From the NCBI GenBank assembly GCA_964605155.1, contig CAZSAK010000005.1, forward strand, positions 59,924 to 123,923: a DNA stretch of 64,000 bases. Direction: 5' to 3'. The position numbers and the translations under genes were made by a program. The DNA is from CAZSAK01 sp964605155. Lineage in GTDB: Bacteria > Pseudomonadota > Gammaproteobacteria > SZUA-140. Every line of letters starts with the position of its first letter. Positions within the stretch are counted from its first letter, which is position 1. Positions 59,826 to 64,000 of this stretch are shown here, one piece after another. A model generated the notes under the pieces. The model did no database searches. It had not been told where the DNA came from and saw nothing but the letters and a program-made list of their open reading frames with translations.

Positions 59826-60956
59826 TTGAACATCAATAGTCTTTCAAGGAGAGATGCACGTCTTTGGATTCCAGGATTAATCATGGGGTTGTCTCTCGGC
59901 TACGCTGAACAGAGTGTGGCGCAACTGGAAATCGGAGGGCATTTGAACGTCACAGCCAGTCAAACCGATACGGATGATACGGGTGGTAATAGTGAGAAGG
60001 TATCGGATATCAACGTCAACTCCCTGGAGCTCGGCCTGGTGGCAAGTCCCTCACGTAATACCGATGTCAATGTCGTTTGGTTACTGGAGGAAGAACCGGG
60101 TGGTGGTTCACCCGATCAGGGCTTTGCAGTCGATCAGGCTTACGTAACCTTATCGGGCACCGGCAGGATGTTGGCGGAACGTCCGGACCGTGAAGGTATG
60201 GAGAATTCTCCCTGGTATCTGCATATCGGTAAAATGTATATTCCCTTTGCCACCAATTTCGAGTATCACACTTTTGATGTGATTTCCGAACCCGATACTC
60301 TGGGTATGGGTGAGACGCTCGAGTCCGCCTTGCAGATCGGTTACAGCCCAACGGAATCGATGAATGTCTATGGAGGTATTTACGGTGGTCGTGGTGCAGA
60401 TCAAGGCACGGGTAACGAGTTAAACGATATCTTTCTCGGCATCAATGGTGAATTCGAGCCGGGTGGGGTGGTTGTTCAGTGGACCAATAACATCAACAAC
60501 AGCATTACCCTGATCGATGAACTCGATCCCAGTGAAGATACCAACGCGGGACTGACCGTGTACGGTCATGCGTCACTGGGACCGGCCCAGATCCAGGTGA
60601 GTTATGTTTCCGCCCAGGATGAATATGCCGTGGGTGATTTCGCAGGGCAACAACCGGCCGCTTTGTATGCCGAGGTGACCTTTGCGGATCTGGGAATGGG
60701 CAGCAGGCAATGGGATTTGACCGCCTTGTACGGTCAGACCGATGAATGGTTCGACCATCCAGAGAGCACCATGGGCTTAGTCGTCGATACGGCTGTTATG
60801 GACGGTATTACCTTGTCTCTCGAATATCTCCACAGGGAGTTTGATTCATCCGTATCATCCGGTGCGGATAAGGAAAATCTGTTTGCCTTACAGTTTTCTA
60901 CCGAGTTCGGTGAAGTGCTGGGCGGACTAGTTCGCCAGCATCCACCAATAGATTAA
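59826..60956 (+). CDS. LbtU-like outer-membrane porin
   Basis: Predicted outer-membrane beta-barrel of 376 residues from TTG 59826, which follows an AAAGGGGGG run by 7 nt. The signal peptide ends near SVAQ (residue 33). LEIGGHLNVTASQT is the start of alternating beta-strand repeats, with turns rich in D, G and N; WYLHIGKMYIPFATNFEYHTFDVISEP (core IGKMYIPFATNFEY) resembles the LbtU siderophore-porin family of Legionella. The C-terminus ends RQHPPID without the terminal aromatic residue expected for a BAM substrate. Its place in the nickel island suggests metal or metallophore uptake, an inference. Confidence 0.75.
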   Translation: MNINSLSRRDARLWIPGLIMGLSLGYAEQSVAQLEIGGHLNVTASQTDTDDTGGNSEKVSDINVNSLELGLVASPSRNTDVNVVWLLEEEPGGGSPDQGFAVDQAYVTLSGTGRMLAERPDREGMENSPWYLHIGKMYIPFATNFEYHTFDVISEPDTLGMGETLESALQIGYSPTESMNVYGGIYGGRGADQGTGNELNDIFLGINGEFEPGGVVVQWTNNINNSITLIDELDPSEDTNAGLTVYGHASLGPAQIQVSYVSAQDEYAVGDFAGQQPAALYAEVTFADLGMGSRQWDLTALYGQTDEWFDHPESTMGLVVDTAVMDGITLSLEYLHREFDSSVSSGADKENLFALQFSTEFGEVLGGLVRQHPPID

Positions 60957-61038
60957 TGAGGGGCGGGTTGCATGATTAGCTTTATGACTCAATCCAGTAG
61001 ATATAGATTCCGGTTAATATAGATATAGGAGTAATTCG

Positions 61039-61839
61039 ATGAACAACAAAAATTATTTTTCCAGGGTTATTTTTGCGGTTACAGGGATGGTGTGCATGAT
61101 GTGGATAAACAGCGCAGCCGCCCATTTCCAGATGATTATTCCTTCAGATGACATGGTCACCCAGGATGAAAACCGCAACTTGGATATCGACGTTATGTTC
61201 TGGCATCCATATGAAGGACACGGAATGAATATGGTTAAGCCCGAACAGTTCGGTGTCATGGTTGACGGCAAGAAGACCAGTTTGATGGACAGTCTGAAAC
61301 CAGTCAAGAACAAGGACGTAGAAGGTCATATGCGCGATGGGTTCAAGGTAAACTACACCCTTAAAAAGCCAGGCGATCATATATTCTACATCGAACCCAA
61401 ACCGTATTGGGAACCCGCCGAAGATAAATTCATCGTCCATTACACCAAGGTCGTCGTAAATGGGTTTGGTTTAGAGGAAGGATGGGATGATGAGGTCGGC
61501 TTCAAAACCGAGATAATTCCTTTAACAAGACCATATGGTTTATATACTGGCAACGTGTTCCAGGGGCTTGTCAAGGTCAATGGCAAACCCGCACCGGATT
61601 CCGAGATTGAGGTGGAATATTATAATAAAGACCATTCACTCGAGCCTGAGGCGGCGCCACTGATCACCCAGGTTGTCAAGGCAGACTCCAACGGCGTATT
61701 CACCTATGCCATGCCCAGGGCCGGCTGGTGGGGGTTTGCAGCATTGAATGAGGATGAAAAGAAAATCATGCACAACGGCGAGGAAAAACCAATTGAGATC
61801 GGAGCCTTGATCTGGGTTAAAACCCATGACATGAAATAG
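61039..61839 (+). CDS. nikK: NikK-like DUF4198 periplasmic protein
   Basis: Periplasmic protein of 266 residues. A signal peptide ends SAAA; the mature part begins with His (H29) in AHFQMIIPSDDMV. VMFWHPYEGHGMNMVKPEQFGV is the DUF4198 His block, and TYAMPRAGWWGFAAL is the C-terminal block. DUF4198 proteins are linked to nickel and cobalt ECF importers as NikK-type accessories. TAGGAG lies 8 nt before the ATG. Both this protein and NikL would expose an N-terminal His after processing. A strong terminator follows. Confidence 0.85.
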   Translation: MNNKNYFSRVIFAVTGMVCMMWINSAAAHFQMIIPSDDMVTQDENRNLDIDVMFWHPYEGHGMNMVKPEQFGVMVDGKKTSLMDSLKPVKNKDVEGHMRDGFKVNYTLKKPGDHIFYIEPKPYWEPAEDKFIVHYTKVVVNGFGLEEGWDDEVGFKTEIIPLTRPYGLYTGNVFQGLVKVNGKPAPDSEIEVEYYNKDHSLEPEAAPLITQVVKADSNGVFTYAMPRAGWWGFAALNEDEKKIMHNGEEKPIEIGALIWVKTHDMK

Positions 61840-61851
61840 TCACACCACATT

Positions 61852-61899
61852 CTCCGCTCCCATGCGATCTCTTGAGACATGGCGAGCGGAGTTTTTTAT
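61852..61899 (+). terminator. Rho-independent terminator after nikK
   Basis: CTCCGCTC (61852-61859) pairs with GAGCGGAG (61884-61891), and inside it CCATG (61860-61864) pairs with CATGG (61878-61882), leaving one bulged C. TTTTTT (61892-61897) follows. It closes the small ORF-porin-nikK run. Confidence 0.92.
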
Positions 61900-62007
61900 T
61901 TAAATTGCTTTGGTTTTTAAAATATAGATTAAAAATCAGATAATATGTTCTGTTACTTATATCAAAATATCAAATAACTAAACAATTATTTTTTTAGGGA
62001 GATTCAG

Positions 62008-62472
62008 GTGATCGATATAACTCACATCCATCCTATGCTGGTTCACTTTCCCGTGGTGCTGTTTATAGTGACCACTGTCATTAATCTGATTATTGTCATC
62101 AGGAAAGGCGACATTGCCGAGCGAAAATGTCTGCCACTGATCAGCCTGGCTTCAATCATAGGAGGTGTCGTGATCGCCTTTTTTGCAGCCGCGTTTGGCG
62201 ACATCGCGCTCGATGCCGCTGTTGACAAGGGCTTTGACGAAGCGCCACTGGAAGAGCATCAAGGACTTGCAGCTGCCACCATAATCATTTTTTCAATTAT
62301 CACCCTTGTGCAGACATACTCGATGTGGCGCGGCCGTTCTCTTGCCGGTACAAAGGCGGTCATGATGTTCGTCGCGACCCTGGTGGGGCTGGGATTTCTG
62401 ATCGCCACGGCATACCATGGCGGGCAGCTAGTCTACGAGATCGGGGTAAACGTAACGCCTGTCAAACCCTGA
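62008..62472 (+). CDS. DUF2231 membrane protein
   Basis: Inner-membrane protein of 154 residues with four hydrophobic segments. HIHPMLVHFPVVLFIVTTVIN is the DUF2231 opening with its conserved His residues, and ATAYHGGQLVYEIGVNV the closing block. The family is thought to bind heme or act in redox; no function is proven. The start is GTG 62008 with AGGGAG upstream. It lies after the nikK terminator, so whether it belongs to the nickel island is uncertain. Confidence 0.87.
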   Translation: MIDITHIHPMLVHFPVVLFIVTTVINLIIVIRKGDIAERKCLPLISLASIIGGVVIAFFAAAFGDIALDAAVDKGFDEAPLEEHQGLAAATIIIFSIITLVQTYSMWRGRSLAGTKAVMMFVATLVGLGFLIATAYHGGQLVYEIGVNVTPVKP

Positions 62473-62486
62473 TAGACAATTGGTAA

Positions 62487-63818
62487 TCAGGCCTGTCTGT
62501 AGAGATCATCCCGGCGTAATGGTACTGGCTGGGGCTGGCGGTCATGGCCGGCGAGAACCTGGTAGATACCCATGCTTCCTTCATCAAAATAGTAGGCGGT
62601 ACCAGCCATATAAAGTCGCCATACCCGGTAGGTGGCTTCGCCTACCAGATTTACAACCCGCGAATGATTTGTTTCAAGCGCCTTGATCCATTGACGCAGG
62701 GTGAGGTTGTAGTGCCGGCGCAGGCTTTCCACGTCGATGATTTCAAAACCGGCCTGCTCCATGGCAGTGATCATGTCACTGATTCGGGCCAGCTCACCGT
62801 CTGGGAACACGTAACGATTGATAAAATTCGTCAGCGGGTTTCGTTGCCAGCCGGTATCATTGGTGATGCTGTGATTCAGGAATAGTCCACCTGGTTTGAG
62901 CAGCTGCTTGATGATGCGGAAATATGTGGGAAAATTGGCAATACCAATATGCTCGAACATGCCAACGCTGACCACGCGGTCATACTGCATATCCTGTTCG
63001 AGGTGACGGTAATCCCTGAGTTCTATCTTGACCTGATCTTCCAGTCCTTCCTTGCGGATACGCTCGAGCGCAAATTCATATTGCTGTTTGCTCAACGTGA
63101 TACCGTGAGACTGCACGCCAAAGTGCCGCGCCGCCCAGATAACCAGGCCTCCCCAGCCGCAGCCGATATCCAGCAGGCTCTGGCCGGGTTCCAGGCGTAG
63201 TTTTCGGCAGATATGTTCCAGCTTGTCGCGTTGTGCTCCCGCCAGTGATTGGGACGGGCTCTTGAAGTACGCGCAGGAATAGAGCATCTCTGGATCGAGC
63301 CACAGGGAATAAAAGTCATTCCCCATGTCATAGTGATAGGAGATACTGGCGAGGGAATTATTACGTTCCTCCGGAGTCGAGCGTATATGGTAGGAGGACT
63401 CGATATTATCGTCATAGGGCAGTTGCAGTGCATGACGGAGCATGCGTAATCTTGCCGGCCAGTGCGGCATGTTGGTCTGGAGGTATTCCACCAGGTCGAA
63501 CAGTGTCTCAACGTCACCCACCAGATCGATATCACCAACCAGGTAGGCCTCGGCCAGACGGACAAGATCCTTGTGTAACACCAGATCGCGTATGGGAGCG
63601 GGGTGCCTGAAAACAATGGTGCAGGCCGATGATCTGTTGTCGATGACAGTTTCGCCGTTCCAGAGTTCGACCGCTACAGGACCATGATAGTCCGCCATGA
63701 CCAGCTTGAGGATATTACGTGCCGCAATACTTGCAGTATCATGAAAGTGTTCGGGTACACGACCCTGATATGATCCCGATGATGTGGATGACTCCTGACG
63801 TGCATCCATTTTTGTCAT
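62487..63818 (-). CDS. cfa: Cyclopropane-fatty-acyl-phospholipid synthase family methyltransferase
   Basis: Soluble SAM-dependent enzyme that methylates or cyclopropanates unsaturated chains of membrane phospholipids; 443 residues. LLDIGCGWGGLVIWAARHFG is the SAM loop, with YSCAYFKSPSQSLAGAQRDKLEHIC before it and VVSVGMFEHIG and YVFPDGELARISDM after it. The N-terminal lipid-binding domain is present. I use ATG 63818, which has a perfect AGGAGG 7 nt upstream; the longer frame adds 21 residues with no ribosome site. It is convergent with the DUF2231 gene. Confidence 0.9.
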   Translation of the reverse strand: MTKMDARQESSTSSGSYQGRVPEHFHDTASIAARNILKLVMADYHGPVAVELWNGETVIDNRSSACTIVFRHPAPIRDLVLHKDLVRLAEAYLVGDIDLVGDVETLFDLVEYLQTNMPHWPARLRMLRHALQLPYDDNIESSYHIRSTPEERNNSLASISYHYDMGNDFYSLWLDPEMLYSCAYFKSPSQSLAGAQRDKLEHICRKLRLEPGQSLLDIGCGWGGLVIWAARHFGVQSHGITLSKQQYEFALERIRKEGLEDQVKIELRDYRHLEQDMQYDRVVSVGMFEHIGIANFPTYFRIIKQLLKPGGLFLNHSITNDTGWQRNPLTNFINRYVFPDGELARISDMITAMEQAGFEIIDVESLRRHYNLTLRQWIKALETNHSRVVNLVGEATYRVWRLYMAGTAYYFDEGSMGIYQVLAGHDRQPQPVPLRRDDLYRQA

Positions 63819-64000
63819 GTTTGAACCTCCTGAATGCTCAAGGTCTTCGGACTTGATATGAGTCTCCCTTTTGAAAAGCAATTTGATAGCCTATTTAAAC
63901 CTAGCAAATAAATCGGATACAACCATTGATATAACGCAATCACAAGGTCGTAGTGTCCGGATAAATAATATTATCCATTTCCTACTGTCTGTCAAAGGAG

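Overview
The window reads as a chromosomal segment of a non-enteric gammaproteobacterium of moderate GC content (by eye near 50%). The evidence is gene content and order: IbpA-type Hsp20, RNase E, the rluC to sppA to maf to yceD-rpmF-plsX-fabHDG-acpP-fabF-pabC-mltG-tmk-holB-pilZ-tatD run, the exbBD-msbA-lpxK-Trm112-kdsB run, and an MSHA-type pilus locus. I see no rRNA, tRNA, CRISPR array, insertion sequence or prophage, so the genus cannot be fixed. Coding density is high and nearly all genes are intact.

Layout. Positions 1-5.4 kb: a small heat-shock gene behind a heat-shock-type promoter and a ROSE-like RNA thermometer, then cybB, a parvulin, bolA-yciI-yciB on the minus strand, and divergent PHP nuclease, YciO and site-2 protease genes. 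5.4-12.4 kb: trpS-scpA-scpB-rluB, a HhH DNA glycosylase, and a Lol exporter with one permease. 12.4-20.6 kb: comEC, then the lipid A/LPS run exbB-exbD-msbA-lpxK-Trm112-kdsB, and a low-molecular-weight phosphatase. 20.6-38.6 kb: rne (minus strand) and the fatty-acid/phospholipid and replication-linked block. 38.7-50.4 kb: an exported protein of unknown function and an MSHA-type pilus locus (mshI, a PilN-like gene, mshJ, K, L, M, N, E, pilin). In that locus the platform gene mshG survives only as a short N-terminal remnant directly after mshE. 50.4-54.8 kb: an aminotransferase and a copper-efflux operon cueR-copA-copZ with a 20-bp-spacer MerR-type promoter.

54.8-61.9 kb is the most distinctive part, a nickel island. 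It has an ECF nickel transporter (nikL-nikM-nikQ-nikO, whose ATPase has a 31-histidine tail), nikR, a 93-residue protein with 34 histidines, a new 60-residue cysteine-containing ORF, an LbtU-like outer-membrane porin and a NikK-like DUF4198 periplasmic protein. Half-sites of the GTAACAC type, two helical turns apart, stand before nikL and nikR. A four-half-site array forms a nearly perfect 27+4+27 bp inverted repeat over overlapping divergent promoters for the histidine-rich gene and the 60-residue ORF. Together they suggest one NikR regulon covering outer membrane, periplasm, inner membrane and cytosolic buffering. The window ends with a DUF2231 membrane protein and a cyclopropane-fatty-acid-synthase-type methyltransferase.

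Functions come from motifs and family knowledge only; no database search was possible. Start codons were moved inward where Shine-Dalgarno sites or family length argued for it, and each such choice is stated.
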